From: JBNKFV01 sp050290265
Lineage (GTDB): Bacteria; Pseudomonadota; Gammaproteobacteria; Pseudomonadales; Cellvibrionaceae
Reading direction: 5' to 3'
DNA: 64,000 nt
NCBI GenBank assembly: GCA_050290265.1
Contig: JBNKHI010000008.1
Location: forward strand, 1-64,000
The translations under genes and the position numbers were made by a program. The stretch's first letter is position 1. Each line of letters begins with the position of its first letter. The notes under the pieces are model-generated. The model did no database searches. It was not told where the DNA came from and saw nothing but the letters and a program-made list of their open reading frames with translations. Positions 55,067-63,910 of the stretch are shown here, piece by piece.

Positions 55067-55801
55067 TTAGTCATTTTCCAAAATATCAGCGCTACAATCT
55101 CTGCGCTGCAGCCACATGACACCCAGCATATCAACTACCCCTACCCATAGCCGGTTCCACATTGTGTATTTGGAGACTCCCGCTTGCCGATCGCGGTGTC
55201 CGACCGGCACCACAATTACCTGTCCACCTGCGCGCCTTATCAAAGCCGGCAGAAACCGATGCATATGGTCAAACTGTGGCAACGCTAAAAAAAGTTTGCG
55301 TGGAAATATTTTCAAACCGCAACCGGAATCCGGCGTACTGTCTTTTAACAGTGTACTGCGGACCTTGTTCGCCACACGTGACTGAAACCGCTTCCACGCT
55401 GTGTCTTTGCGCTGCCAACGGTGGCCAGCCAAACAAAAACTATGCTCACCGGCCAATGGCGGCAGGTGCTCTAACATTACAGGTATATCCGCAGGATTGT
55501 TCTGACCATCGGCATCGAGAGTTACTATCAGCGAATAACGCGCAGCCCTAACACCGCTGCAAACAGCGCCACTCTGACCGACGCTGCGGGCATGTCGAAT
55601 CACTCGTAATTGATTAATACCGGAATCGCGCAACCGTTGAATTTCAGAAAACGTTCCGTCATCACTGCCATCATCAACATAGATAATCTCAACGGCATAT
55701 TGACCGGACGGTAAAGCAGCCAAAATCTCAGTCACCAATGGTTCTATATTGGCCTGTTCATTTTTTGCGGGAATTACGATAGACATTTCTAACATGGACA
55801 A
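55067..55801 (-). CDS. DPM1-like family 2 glycosyltransferase
   Basis: Cytoplasmic glycosyltransferase of 244 residues. SIVIPAKNEQANIEPLV near residue 7, YVDDGSDDGT near 40 and LDADGQNNP near 92 are GT2 motifs, and a DSGCGLKIFPR motif and HRDRQAGVSKY follow. It resembles DPM1 and ArnC-type polyprenyl-phosphate sugar synthases but lacks their C-terminal membrane helices. Internal ATGs at residues 3 and 6 are alternative starts. It is the first gene of the envelope-sugar set. Confidence 0.9.
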   Translation of the reverse strand: MSMLEMSIVIPAKNEQANIEPLVTEILAALPSGQYAVEIIYVDDGSDDGTFSEIQRLRDSGINQLRVIRHARSVGQSGAVCSGVRAARYSLIVTLDADGQNNPADIPVMLEHLPPLAGEHSFCLAGHRWQRKDTAWKRFQSRVANKVRSTLLKDSTPDSGCGLKIFPRKLFLALPQFDHMHRFLPALIRRAGGQVIVVPVGHRDRQAGVSKYTMWNRLWVGVVDMLGVMWLQRRDCSADILEND

Positions 55802-55948
55802 AACAATACCAAGACAGAATCAAGCTAAACGGGAAATTATAGCTACTCACCACCTTTTCAACCTTAAGAGAAGCTTAAGTAGGGCATTGTGATGGTGATA
55901 GGCATAAGGAGAGCCACTACAAATGAAGCCCAGCGATCATCTAAATTA

Positions 55949-56665
55949 TTAGAACTCATATTCAACATTCACTTTAAAGCTTACATCAGGAGTTTCATTG
56001 TCGAATGCGAAAATAACACCACTATCCCAAGCCAGTTTTTTGCGCGGAGCCAATCGATAAACACCTGCCACTACTGGACCAATAGCTTGAGAATTCTGCC
56101 CCAAATAAATCTCTATACCGGGCTCAAAAATTTCTTTAAAGCGATATTTAAACTGACCGCCAAAACGTGTTTCCCATTCGTTATGGATACCCTCTCCCCA
56201 CTCGTAAACAAGCCCCAGATTCGCAGTACCTACCCAGCGCGTCCACTCATGTAGAACGACCAACTTTGAGGCCCCTTCCCAAGTGTTCTCGCGGGTATTC
56301 CGCTCTAACTCGAAGATCATCCCCCAATCGTAATCATATTCGCCCTGCTCAGTGAGCTGCCACTTAAGTTCGCCTTCAAATGCTTCTAGCTGAAATCCCT
56401 TTGCCTGGGTTCCACGACCGACCCAATAAACTTCCGCTAACCATTCGTCATTAAGCGCTCGCCCAATGCCAAATTTGTATCGTTGATAATCATCAAGAAC
56501 TTCTTCGTTATCTTGCTGAACCAACGCGCGCATTTCGATTTCCGTTTCTAACTGTGTTACATAAGGGTCATATACTTTATCTATACTACTGCCATCTGCG
56601 TATAAAAAAGGTGCCAGTAAAAGGCTTGTGACTGCCCCACTGAAGACCGTAAAAAACTTATTCAT
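55949..56665 (-). CDS. Probable outer-membrane beta-barrel protein, metal-uptake operon
   Basis: 238-residue protein with a signal peptide (MNKFFTVFSGAVTSLLLAPFLYADG, cut near residue 24). The mature part has alternating hydrophobic and aromatic strands and ends in YEF, the terminal Phe recognised by the Bam machine. I do not recognise a named family. It is the last gene of the two-component/cupredoxin/FTR1 cluster, starting 12 bases after the FTR1 stop, which suggests a channel or sensor for the same metal. Confidence 0.65.
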   Translation of the reverse strand: MNKFFTVFSGAVTSLLLAPFLYADGSSIDKVYDPYVTQLETEIEMRALVQQDNEEVLDDYQRYKFGIGRALNDEWLAEVYWVGRGTQAKGFQLEAFEGELKWQLTEQGEYDYDWGMIFELERNTRENTWEGASKLVVLHEWTRWVGTANLGLVYEWGEGIHNEWETRFGGQFKYRFKEIFEPGIEIYLGQNSQAIGPVVAGVYRLAPRKKLAWDSGVIFAFDNETPDVSFKVNVEYEF

Positions 56666-56677
56666 AATTTCACACCA

Positions 56678-57493
56678 TTAGCTAATAGCTTCGCTATTTT
56701 GCATCTTATTCCTAAGAACCTTATGAACTCCCCAAGGAATAGCTATAAACAATATTAATGACAAGACATAAAGAAATAACTCAATACGGGTGGGCGTAGC
56801 CTCATAACCAAACATGGCATACAACAACTCACCCGAAACGGAATCCTCAGCCACCAGGTCTCCGCTATTCCATACCGGCGCAGAGGAAGGCAACCAATCT
56901 GCTTGCAGGAACTGCTGTGTTGCCTGCAATACCATACCTCCAGCAATTAACAGCAGCAGTACAAACTGGATCGACCGCAACCACTTCTTGGGCACCATAA
57001 TGACGGCAAAATACGTTAACGCACCAACACAAATACCTATCAGCAGCCCGAGCAACCCACTGGTGGCCATCACCATCATGGCACTACCATCACCACTCTG
57101 CCCCTGATAAAAAATAAATATTTCAGCCCCTTCCCGTGTAAACGCCAACAGTGCGGCCAAAACCATGGAAGTGAATAACAGGCACCGGCCATTTGAGGCT
57201 GATACAACCTGTTTTTTCAGCAATCGTAAAACAACAGCCATTATCACCATCGCAATATATATGCCGTATTGCAGTAAACCATTTACAATCTCCTGGCCAA
57301 CATAATCAAACCACTCTGCCACTATCGCCAAATTATGCGAATAAAACCAAGAGGTCAGCAAACCACCCAAAACGGCAATGGCTAGCCAGGCCGAAGAAAC
57401 ATTTTCGCGGGTCGCAACCGTGAGCAGTACCGCCACAAGCAATCCGGCCTCCAGTGTCTCGCGTAAAATAATCCAAATAATATCGAGTAACAT
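56678..57493 (-). CDS. FTR1-family iron permease
   Basis: 271-residue inner-membrane permease with about seven helices. Two REXXE iron motifs are visible: RETLE at residues 11-15 and REGAE at 120-124. The ATG at 57493 is preferred; it lies 4 bases after the cupredoxin stop, while the longer start overlaps that gene. FTR1 proteins move iron, usually Fe(III) delivered after oxidation. Pairing with a cupredoxin matches FTR1 systems with periplasmic helpers in other bacteria. Confidence 0.9.
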   Translation of the reverse strand: MLLDIIWIILRETLEAGLLVAVLLTVATRENVSSAWLAIAVLGGLLTSWFYSHNLAIVAEWFDYVGQEIVNGLLQYGIYIAMVIMAVVLRLLKKQVVSASNGRCLLFTSMVLAALLAFTREGAEIFIFYQGQSGDGSAMMVMATSGLLGLLIGICVGALTYFAVIMVPKKWLRSIQFVLLLLIAGGMVLQATQQFLQADWLPSSAPVWNSGDLVAEDSVSGELLYAMFGYEATPTRIELFLYVLSLILFIAIPWGVHKVLRNKMQNSEAIS

Positions 57494-57497
57494 AAGA

Positions 57498-57896
57498 TTA
57501 CTCTTGCCCCACAACAGGTTTTACGATGATTTTTCCTTGAGCGGTGGAAATATTAAATTCGCCAAAAAAAGGGTATTCGCCAGGTTCCAAAGGACCGATA
57601 AAAATCACACCTTTACTATTACCCAGAATGACTTTTTCACGATTAAGCTCATAGCTTTCAAATTCCTCGGCGGTGGAGTCCGTATTGATAATCATTAATC
57701 GAATTTTTGTATAGGCGGGAACAACCAACTCTGCCGGATAAAAAAGGTGATCACGAATCGTGATTTCAATGGTCGGTTTAGCTGCCAAGACTAATTGACT
57801 TAAGCACAACAAGATTACCCCCAGTAACCCACGGAGCCTTAGACTCTTCTGGATAATAATGCGGCATATAAAACAAAAACTCTGCAACTTAATCAT
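57498..57896 (-). CDS. Cupredoxin-domain periplasmic protein of an FTR1 system
   Basis: 132-residue exported protein (signal about residues 15-38, ending VLAAK). The cupredoxin domain has IEITIRDHLFYPAEL, EEFESYELNREKVI and EPGEYPFFGEFNISTAQGKIIV. Classic blue-copper Cys and Met ligands are not obvious; the Glu-rich EEFES pattern recurs in cupredoxins next to FTR1. It may deliver or oxidise iron. Its start overlaps the kinase stop by 8 bases. Confidence 0.88.
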   Translation of the reverse strand: MIKLQSFCFICRIIIQKSLRLRGLLGVILLCLSQLVLAAKPTIEITIRDHLFYPAELVVPAYTKIRLMIINTDSTAEEFESYELNREKVILGNSKGVIFIGPLEPGEYPFFGEFNISTAQGKIIVKPVVGQE

Positions 57897-59250
57897 TCAA
57901 ACTCTCATCTTGCTTCACAGGTAGCCGAACACACACTGATAAACCACCTAACGCTTTAGAGCGATCCAACTGAATACGACCTTCATGTAGTTTGACAACG
58001 TGCTGCACAATTGACAAACCCAAACCAGAACCCGGCACCTTGCTAGTATGCCGATCTCCCCCCTGGCGATAAAAGCGATCAAACACCCGCCCATAATCTG
58101 CCTCGGGGATACCCGTTCCCTCATCTTCAATCACGACCATCACATCACTTTCGTTCGGCCTATTTTGGCGCACTTCATCGCTTAAGGAGATTCTTATCTC
58201 GCCGCCTGCCGGAGAATACTTGCTAGCGTTATCGATCAAATTACGAAACAGTATCGACAAGCCAAAACTATCTCCCTGAATAACAGAAGCCTCTCCCACT
58301 AAGGAGATAGTCTGCCCCTTTTTATTCAAGTTGTCGTAGCAGTCGATGACTTGCTCCTGCACAATTTCAGTGACATTACAGTCGCTCAACCCTTGCAAAA
58401 AGGTTTGCGGGGTCAACCGATAAAGTGCCAGCAATTGCTCTATAGTATGGGACATTTTGTCCGCACTTTCCTGCATTGAAGCCAGGGTTTCATCGTGCGA
58501 CATTGTCCCTTCATGGTGTAAATCAGCACGTAAATTATGTAAGCTCAGTTTTAAGCCCGTCAGCGGTGTGCGTAATTCATGTGCGGCATCCGACGAAAAT
58601 CGAGATTCACGACCAAAGGCTTCACTCAGGCGAATCATCAGTTTGTTAATTGAGCCGACAACCACAGCTAATTCTTTTGGGTATTCAGCTTCATCAATAG
58701 CAGAGAAATCTGTTGTTTTACGGGCAAATAACAACAAAGCCAACTGGTTTAATGGCCCCAAACCTGAGTTGATGATCAGCCAAATCAGCAAAGCCAGTAC
58801 CGGGATAATCCATAAGATAGGAATAATGGATTCCAGCAGAATATCTTCAATCAACTGGGCATATATATCGTAACGCTGAGCTACCAGTATTCTAAACCCG
58901 AACTGGGGTTCTACGACAAGCAAACGCCAACGATAACCATCATAGCTGGCAAAGTGGTAACCAATAGCGTTATCGATAAGCGGCTTCTGCGGCGCGTTTC
59001 TGGAAAAAAATAACGGTTTATCCGCCTTCCAAATTTGAAACAACGAGTTGGCAGGCAGCATATCGTCATCTACAGCGGAGTATTTCAGCAACAGGCGGCC
59101 CAGCAAACTGGCCTGTTCGGCCAACTGCTGGTCAAGCAACAACTCGGCACGCTGTAAGCTGGCACGATAACCGTTTAGGGCAGCGACGAAATTCCCTAGA
59201 CAGATCAGCGCCAACAAAACAGCAAATAAGAAAACTTTAATGGAGCGCAC
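57889..59250 (-). CDS. Sensor histidine kinase (QseC/PmrB-like)
   Basis: 453-residue membrane kinase with GTG start and AAGG ribosome site. Two membrane helices (about 5-25 and 150-172) frame a periplasmic sensor of about 120 residues. The H box is SSDAAHELRTPLTGL near residue 222. ATPase boxes are NLIDNASKYSPAGG near 340, DEGTGIPEADYG near 375 and GSGLGLSIV near 408. The sensor domain has no obvious metal motif. Cotranscribed with the regulator and metal-transport genes. Confidence 0.93.
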   Translation of the reverse strand: MRSIKVFLFAVLLALICLGNFVAALNGYRASLQRAELLLDQQLAEQASLLGRLLLKYSAVDDDMLPANSLFQIWKADKPLFFSRNAPQKPLIDNAIGYHFASYDGYRWRLLVVEPQFGFRILVAQRYDIYAQLIEDILLESIIPILWIIPVLALLIWLIINSGLGPLNQLALLLFARKTTDFSAIDEAEYPKELAVVVGSINKLMIRLSEAFGRESRFSSDAAHELRTPLTGLKLSLHNLRADLHHEGTMSHDETLASMQESADKMSHTIEQLLALYRLTPQTFLQGLSDCNVTEIVQEQVIDCYDNLNKKGQTISLVGEASVIQGDSFGLSILFRNLIDNASKYSPAGGEIRISLSDEVRQNRPNESDVMVVIEDEGTGIPEADYGRVFDRFYRQGGDRHTSKVPGSGLGLSIVQHVVKLHEGRIQLDRSKALGGLSVCVRLPVKQDESLND

Positions 59251-59258
59251 GCGGTACC

Positions 59259-59924
59259 TTAGGCAGGAGTTTTAGATACCGTATAACCTACACCACGCAC
59301 TGTTTGAATAAAACCTTCTGGGAGCTTTTTGCGCAAATTACTGACATGCACTTCTATGGTATTACTACCGATAGTTTCACCCCATCCATAGAGCTTATTT
59401 TCCAGTGATTCCTTGGTTTGTATGCGTCCAGCGTTTTCCATCAACGCTTTGAGAATATTATATTCTCGGCGACTAACGTTCTTTGTCTCACCTAAAACAG
59501 TAACAGAATGGGCGTTTAAATCGAGGCGGACATCACCAATAGCAATATCACTGGTCACAGCCGTCCCTAAACGTCGTGCTAATACTCTTAAGCGAGCCAA
59601 CAATTCCGGCATTTCAAACGGTTTGACCAGATAGTCGTCAGCGCCACTATCTAGGGCGGCAACCTTTGCCTCCAAGCCACTACGCGCGGTTAAAACAAGG
59701 ACAGGCAAATTAGGGTTGGATAGACGCAGTCGCTTTAACACGTCTACACCATCGATATCGGGCAGCCCAAGATCGAGCACCACAACCTCTGCAGGATCAG
59801 AGCTCATTTGCGTTAACGCTTGCTGACCTGAAGCGACCCAGTGAACACTAAAACTCTCTCTCTCAAGCGCCTTTTTGACTTCCAACGCTATGCGATTATT
59901 ATCTTCTACTAATAGTAATTTCAT
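59259..59924 (-). CDS. OmpR-family response regulator
   Basis: 221-residue regulator: receiver with phosphoacceptor Asp51 (VVVLDLGLPDIDG) and Lys near 102 (YLVKPF), then a winged-helix domain with SRREYNILKALMENAGRIQTKESLE and NTIEVHVSNLRKKLP. It is the first gene of the cluster and probably controls it, including itself. Confidence 0.95.
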   Translation of the reverse strand: MKLLLVEDNNRIALEVKKALERESFSVHWVASGQQALTQMSSDPAEVVVLDLGLPDIDGVDVLKRLRLSNPNLPVLVLTARSGLEAKVAALDSGADDYLVKPFEMPELLARLRVLARRLGTAVTSDIAIGDVRLDLNAHSVTVLGETKNVSRREYNILKALMENAGRIQTKESLENKLYGWGETIGSNTIEVHVSNLRKKLPEGFIQTVRGVGYTVSKTPA

Positions 59925-60021
59925 GGTCTGATCAAAAGCTACCCTAGCCGCATGGTAATTCGCTACCCTTTAGCTAATTGTCGGTTGTCACGACCCGATA
60001 GGGATCATGTTTAAAATTGAC

Positions 60022-60708
60022 TTACTTCTTTTTATCCAGTTTTTCGAGAGCTGCACTGATCTCAGCGCGACGACCTTTGTCTGCTACTTCGCGCCCAGGT
60101 CGAGCAGGAGCATTGAGTGCTTTTAAATAAAATTGCTCTGCCGCTTGGTAGTTTTTTTCGTCACGTAAAAACTCGGCGTAAAAATAGTTGGGGTCAATAC
60201 CGTCAGGGTTAAGCTCCAAAGCCTTTTTAAGCAATTTTTCGGCTTTATCATCATTACCAAAACCAATAGGCCAACCAGGCACCTGCGCATACAACGTACC
60301 CAGGCTTGTGTAGGCAGAGCCAGACAACGCACTGGGGTCAATCGCAATTGACGCCTCCAAATCAGCCTTGGCCGCCTTGGCATATTTTAAAGCGCCCAAA
60401 CCGCCTTTCACGCCAGCGTAAGTAGATTTAATGATACCGCGCCAAATCAACAGACTTGGATTTTTAGGGTCATTCGCAACAGCCTGGTCGGCAGTGTCTA
60501 ACAAAGTCTCAAACGCAGACTTTTGCGCTTTACCTTCTAGTTCATAATTAGCGATAGCCCACTGAGACTGCAAGTCCTGCAAGGTAGCGTCAGTACCTTC
60601 AGCTGCCAGTGATGAACCGCTCCAACCGACAACGACACATAACAACAATACTATTGCGCAACAATTTGTCGCGCACTTAGCAAAATAATTATTTAAAACC
60701 TGCGTCAT
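60022..60708 (-). CDS. Periplasmic TPR-like protein
   Basis: 228-residue exported protein: a signal peptide about residues 1-36 (VVVGWSGSSLAAEG), then alpha-helical TPR-like repeats (AKAAKADLEASIAIDPSAL, AEKLLKKALELNPDG, AEQFYLKALNAPARPG). No enzymatic motif. It lies 20 bases after the SDR gene in the AMP ligase-diiron protein-SDR cluster, so it may scaffold it or act in the periplasm. Function unknown. Confidence 0.75.
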   Translation of the reverse strand: MTQVLNNYFAKCATNCCAIVLLLCVVVGWSGSSLAAEGTDATLQDLQSQWAIANYELEGKAQKSAFETLLDTADQAVANDPKNPSLLIWRGIIKSTYAGVKGGLGALKYAKAAKADLEASIAIDPSALSGSAYTSLGTLYAQVPGWPIGFGNDDKAEKLLKKALELNPDGIDPNYFYAEFLRDEKNYQAAEQFYLKALNAPARPGREVADKGRRAEISAALEKLDKKK

Positions 60709-60728
60709 GATTTCACACTCCCCTATTG

Positions 60729-61598
60729 TTATTGTGCTACTGAAGCAGCAGAACTTTCTGCACTTTCTGCACTTTTTACCTGTTTTGCTTTTTCAGCAGA
60801 TCCCACTTCATTAGTTTTTGCGTGGCGACGAATAATCGGCAATTGCTTTACCAATGCATTGTCGACCAAGTTTGGCAACAAACTATTTAAACGGACAAAA
60901 AACTTTTCTGGCCAACCCAGATAGATACGATTCTTACGTGAATAAGTTAAAGCATGAACCAATTCACTCGCAACTTTTTCAGGGGTATCTACTGCCGTTT
61001 TCAGCTCTGCATTCATCGCGCGTATCGCTTCACTATTCAGCGCTGTGTCGGTTGCCCGAGGTGCAAAATAAATTACGCGTAGACCGCTGTCCGCTACTTC
61101 ACGCTGCAGCGCTTCGGTAAAACCGCGCAACCCAAATTTACTGGCACAATAAACTGTAGAGCCCGCATAACCGATACTGCCAAGAATGGATCCAACATTG
61201 ACAATAAAAGTACCCGGCTTAACGCCAAGTAAGGGCAATAGCGCACGACATATTTGCATAGGTACCATTAAATTAATCTGGACTAACCGCGCTAAATCCT
61301 GCGACCGCATGGTTTCCAACATGGCCAGTTGGTTTGCACCAGCAATGTTAATAACACCATCAAGCTCATACTGGCGGGCAACACTGAGAAGCTCATCAAT
61401 AGCATCTACCGCCAGTAAATCCAATGCCAGAGTACGATGCCCTCGACCAGCCAACTGACTTTCGAGTTCTGACAATGCTTGACCGTCTCGGGCCACCAAT
61501 AATAGCTCAGCACCGGCAGCAGCTAACTGTGTTGCGAGAGCTCGACCTATTCCGCCGGTAGCTCCGGTTATTAGAATATGCTTACTTGCTAGATTCAT
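60729..61598 (-). CDS. Short-chain dehydrogenase/reductase
   Basis: Classical SDR of 289 residues. The cofactor motif TGATGGIG is at 11-18, NIAG is near 83, the catalytic Ser is near the VNVGSILGS stretch (about 136) and YCASK near 149. The last 35 residues form a Ser/Ala/Glu-rich tail outside the fold, encoded in part by a 9-base tandem repeat. It lies 38 bases after the diiron protein gene. Confidence 0.92.
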   Translation of the reverse strand: MNLASKHILITGATGGIGRALATQLAAAGAELLLVARDGQALSELESQLAGRGHRTLALDLLAVDAIDELLSVARQYELDGVINIAGANQLAMLETMRSQDLARLVQINLMVPMQICRALLPLLGVKPGTFIVNVGSILGSIGYAGSTVYCASKFGLRGFTEALQREVADSGLRVIYFAPRATDTALNSEAIRAMNAELKTAVDTPEKVASELVHALTYSRKNRIYLGWPEKFFVRLNSLLPNLVDNALVKQLPIIRRHAKTNEVGSAEKAKQVKSAESAESSAASVAQ

Positions 61599-61636
61599 TC
61601 GCTCGACTCAACCTTTAAATTCATACAAACACAGCT

Positions 61637-62308
61637 CTACAGTGCTAAGTCCGTGACCTGATCACCATTCAGCTCACGAAAAATATCGCCATATAATCGA
61701 TAGAAACGATTTGCGCTATAAATGATCTGTTGCTGCTCAGAGGCATCCGTTATGCGGTCCATTAAACCCATAAAAAACTTCACATGATCTTGATCTAGCG
61801 CACCATGCGAACGTAAATAACTAAAAGCATCGTTCGGCAAGCCCAATGCTGTTTGTATTTTGTCCGCAGCAGCGTCTGCAATAGCAATGCTGGTACCTTC
61901 CAGTACTTGTACCATTCCAAAAAAACCTAACGGATTAATACGCGTGATAGTGTCATAAGCGTAAGCCACCATGACCTCGGTAGATAAGTTCGGCACACTG
62001 TATCGAGCCTTCTCTTTGTCGTAACCGCAGGCAGCAATATCATTAAGAATCCACTCCTGATGCCCCAGCTCCTCCTCAATATATTCGGCAACAGCATTGC
62101 GAAGCCATTCTTTAGATTCAGGCAGGCGACCGCCAGTAGCCATTAGCAGCGGCGTAGTATGTTTAACGTGATGATAAGCTTGGGTTAGAAAAGCCACATA
62201 TTCAGGCAACGTAATTGCGCCATTTAGGCAATTACCAATAATAGGGGCAGCCAACAAATATTCTCTTCCTGCGGCGGTTTGATCCTGCAGCTGTTGGTAA
62301 AAACTCAT
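61637..62308 (-). CDS. Haem-oxygenase-like diiron protein (TenA-like/HDO fold)
   Basis: About 223 residues, all helical, of the iron-containing redox enzyme group. A metal-ligand pattern like that of haem-oxygenase-like diiron oxidases is present: ExxH at 80-83 (within EEELGHQEW), Glu137 (QVLEGTS), and HxxxDxxH at 168-175 (HGALDQDH). TenA itself lacks such a set. The ATG at 62308 has GGA 8-9 bases upstream; ATGs at 62314 and 62320 are alternatives. Such enzymes perform unusual oxidations (for example 1-undecene formation by UndA). Substrate here unknown. Confidence 0.8.
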   Translation of the reverse strand: MSFYQQLQDQTAAGREYLLAAPIIGNCLNGAITLPEYVAFLTQAYHHVKHTTPLLMATGGRLPESKEWLRNAVAEYIEEELGHQEWILNDIAACGYDKEKARYSVPNLSTEVMVAYAYDTITRINPLGFFGMVQVLEGTSIAIADAAADKIQTALGLPNDAFSYLRSHGALDQDHVKFFMGLMDRITDASEQQQIIYSANRFYRLYGDIFRELNGDQVTDLAL

Positions 62309-62345
62309 AGACATTTCCATCGTAAACAATTGAACTGAGTATAAA

Positions 62346-63908
62346 CTATGATTGGGCGGCAGCTTTTTCACGCAACTCAAATACGTTGCCGCTGGCGGTA
62401 ACATAGTCTGGTAACAAGACATCTTCTCCAGTGTAGAGATTGTCCAGTAATAACGAAAACTTCTCCGCAATTAACTTGCGTCGCGGACGGCCATTAGCCG
62501 TCATGCATTGCCGCCAGACAGAGGGGGAAAGGGCTACCCAGGCTTTAACTTGTGCGTAATCAGGCAGTGCTGCATTAGCCTGTTCCAACCACTGGTTAAC
62601 GACTCCCGGTGATATCCCGGCAGGCAGTCCAACCAAAGCCATCAAATAAGGCTTAGCATCGCCTAACACAACACACTGCGAAAATAACGGTTTGGCGCAC
62701 AAGGCGCTTTCAACCCACTCGGGGCTGACATTTCGACCAAAACTGCTGATAAGAACATTCTTCTTCCGACCCGCAATCTGAACAAAACCATCCTCATCCA
62801 TATACCCCAGATCACCCGTCGCCACAGCACCCTGCTGCCAAGTTTCAGGCTGTCCCAGATACCCGAGATAACTGGCACCCAAAACTTTTATCTCACCCTG
62901 GTCAATGACAACTTCACAATGATCCAAAGGCTTGCCCGCACTGCCCGGTTTGTCATACTCCGGGGTATTCAGGCTAACGACGGAAGCACACTCTGAAAGG
63001 CCATAGCCCTCATAAACAGGCAAACCTAAATTACGGGCATGAAGGAGCAGTGTTTCCGAAACGCGCGCGCCACCTACAGCAACAAAGCGCATGGTCGGTG
63101 GCTCCCAGCCATGTTCACACGCGGCCACCAATGCCGCCAGTAATTGTGGAATGAGAATAAGAGTATCCGGCTTATGCACCTTTAAGCACTGTAACAAAGC
63201 CGGCAGATTTAAGCCTGAACTACCGGATAAGCCCCGCTCCGCAGAAGACGCGAAATAAACAGTCCCGCCACTCAATAACGGCGTATAAATACCTGCTATA
63301 TTTTCTAACAGGGTAGCAAGTGGCAACATAGAGAAATGTTTTGGTGCTTTAACACCGATACGATCAGCCAAGGATTCTGCGACTAACCACTGCTGCTCCG
63401 TACTGATACAAACTCCTTTAGGGTCGCCGGTTGAGCCAGAGGTAAATGTGATTTTCTGCGTATGTGGCGGCAAAGCATCAGACCTAGCCTCTACAGTCGC
63501 TAATCGCCAGGCGTGCCAGGGTTGAGCGAAGGCAAGGGGCTCCGCACCAAACTGGCATAAATCAAGACTCTCCTCAACGCTCGATGCATCACCAGCATGG
63601 AGTAGCAAATCTGCCCCACTGGCCCGCAAACAGTGCTGTGTTTGCGCAGCTGTAAAAAACTCAGGTAAAGGAAGAGCAACAATATCAGCAGCTTGGCACG
63701 CGAGATCCAAAACAGCCCAGGCAACGCTATTGTCAGCTTGAAATGCGACCACCTTGGCACTTAAACGCGTCAATTCTTCAGCTTGCTGCGCGACACTTTT
63801 CAATAATTCGGCATAAGTCAGGGACTCTTTGGCATCCACCAACGCCAAGTGATCATCTGATACAAGCTCAGTCAGAAAAGCTAAACGAGATAACAGCGAA
63901 GTAGTCAT
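62346..63908 (-). CDS. AMP-dependent acyl/aryl ligase (adenylate-forming)
   Basis: About 520 residues. Adenylation motifs are TFTSGSTGDPKGVCIS near residue 160, YGLSECASVVSLN near 306, TGDLGYMDEDG near 370, and the C-terminal GRKKNVLIS and NGRPRRKLI (catalytic Lys). It activates a carboxylic acid, as acyl-AMP, acyl-CoA or for transfer to a carrier; the substrate cannot be read. The start at 63908 lies 2 bases after the preceding stop, so it is translationally coupled. GTG at 63923 is an upstream alternative. Confidence 0.9.
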   Translation of the reverse strand: MTTSLLSRLAFLTELVSDDHLALVDAKESLTYAELLKSVAQQAEELTRLSAKVVAFQADNSVAWAVLDLACQAADIVALPLPEFFTAAQTQHCLRASGADLLLHAGDASSVEESLDLCQFGAEPLAFAQPWHAWRLATVEARSDALPPHTQKITFTSGSTGDPKGVCISTEQQWLVAESLADRIGVKAPKHFSMLPLATLLENIAGIYTPLLSGGTVYFASSAERGLSGSSGLNLPALLQCLKVHKPDTLILIPQLLAALVAACEHGWEPPTMRFVAVGGARVSETLLLHARNLGLPVYEGYGLSECASVVSLNTPEYDKPGSAGKPLDHCEVVIDQGEIKVLGASYLGYLGQPETWQQGAVATGDLGYMDEDGFVQIAGRKKNVLISSFGRNVSPEWVESALCAKPLFSQCVVLGDAKPYLMALVGLPAGISPGVVNQWLEQANAALPDYAQVKAWVALSPSVWRQCMTANGRPRRKLIAEKFSLLLDNLYTGEDVLLPDYVTASGNVFELREKAAAQS

Positions 63909-63910
63909 AC

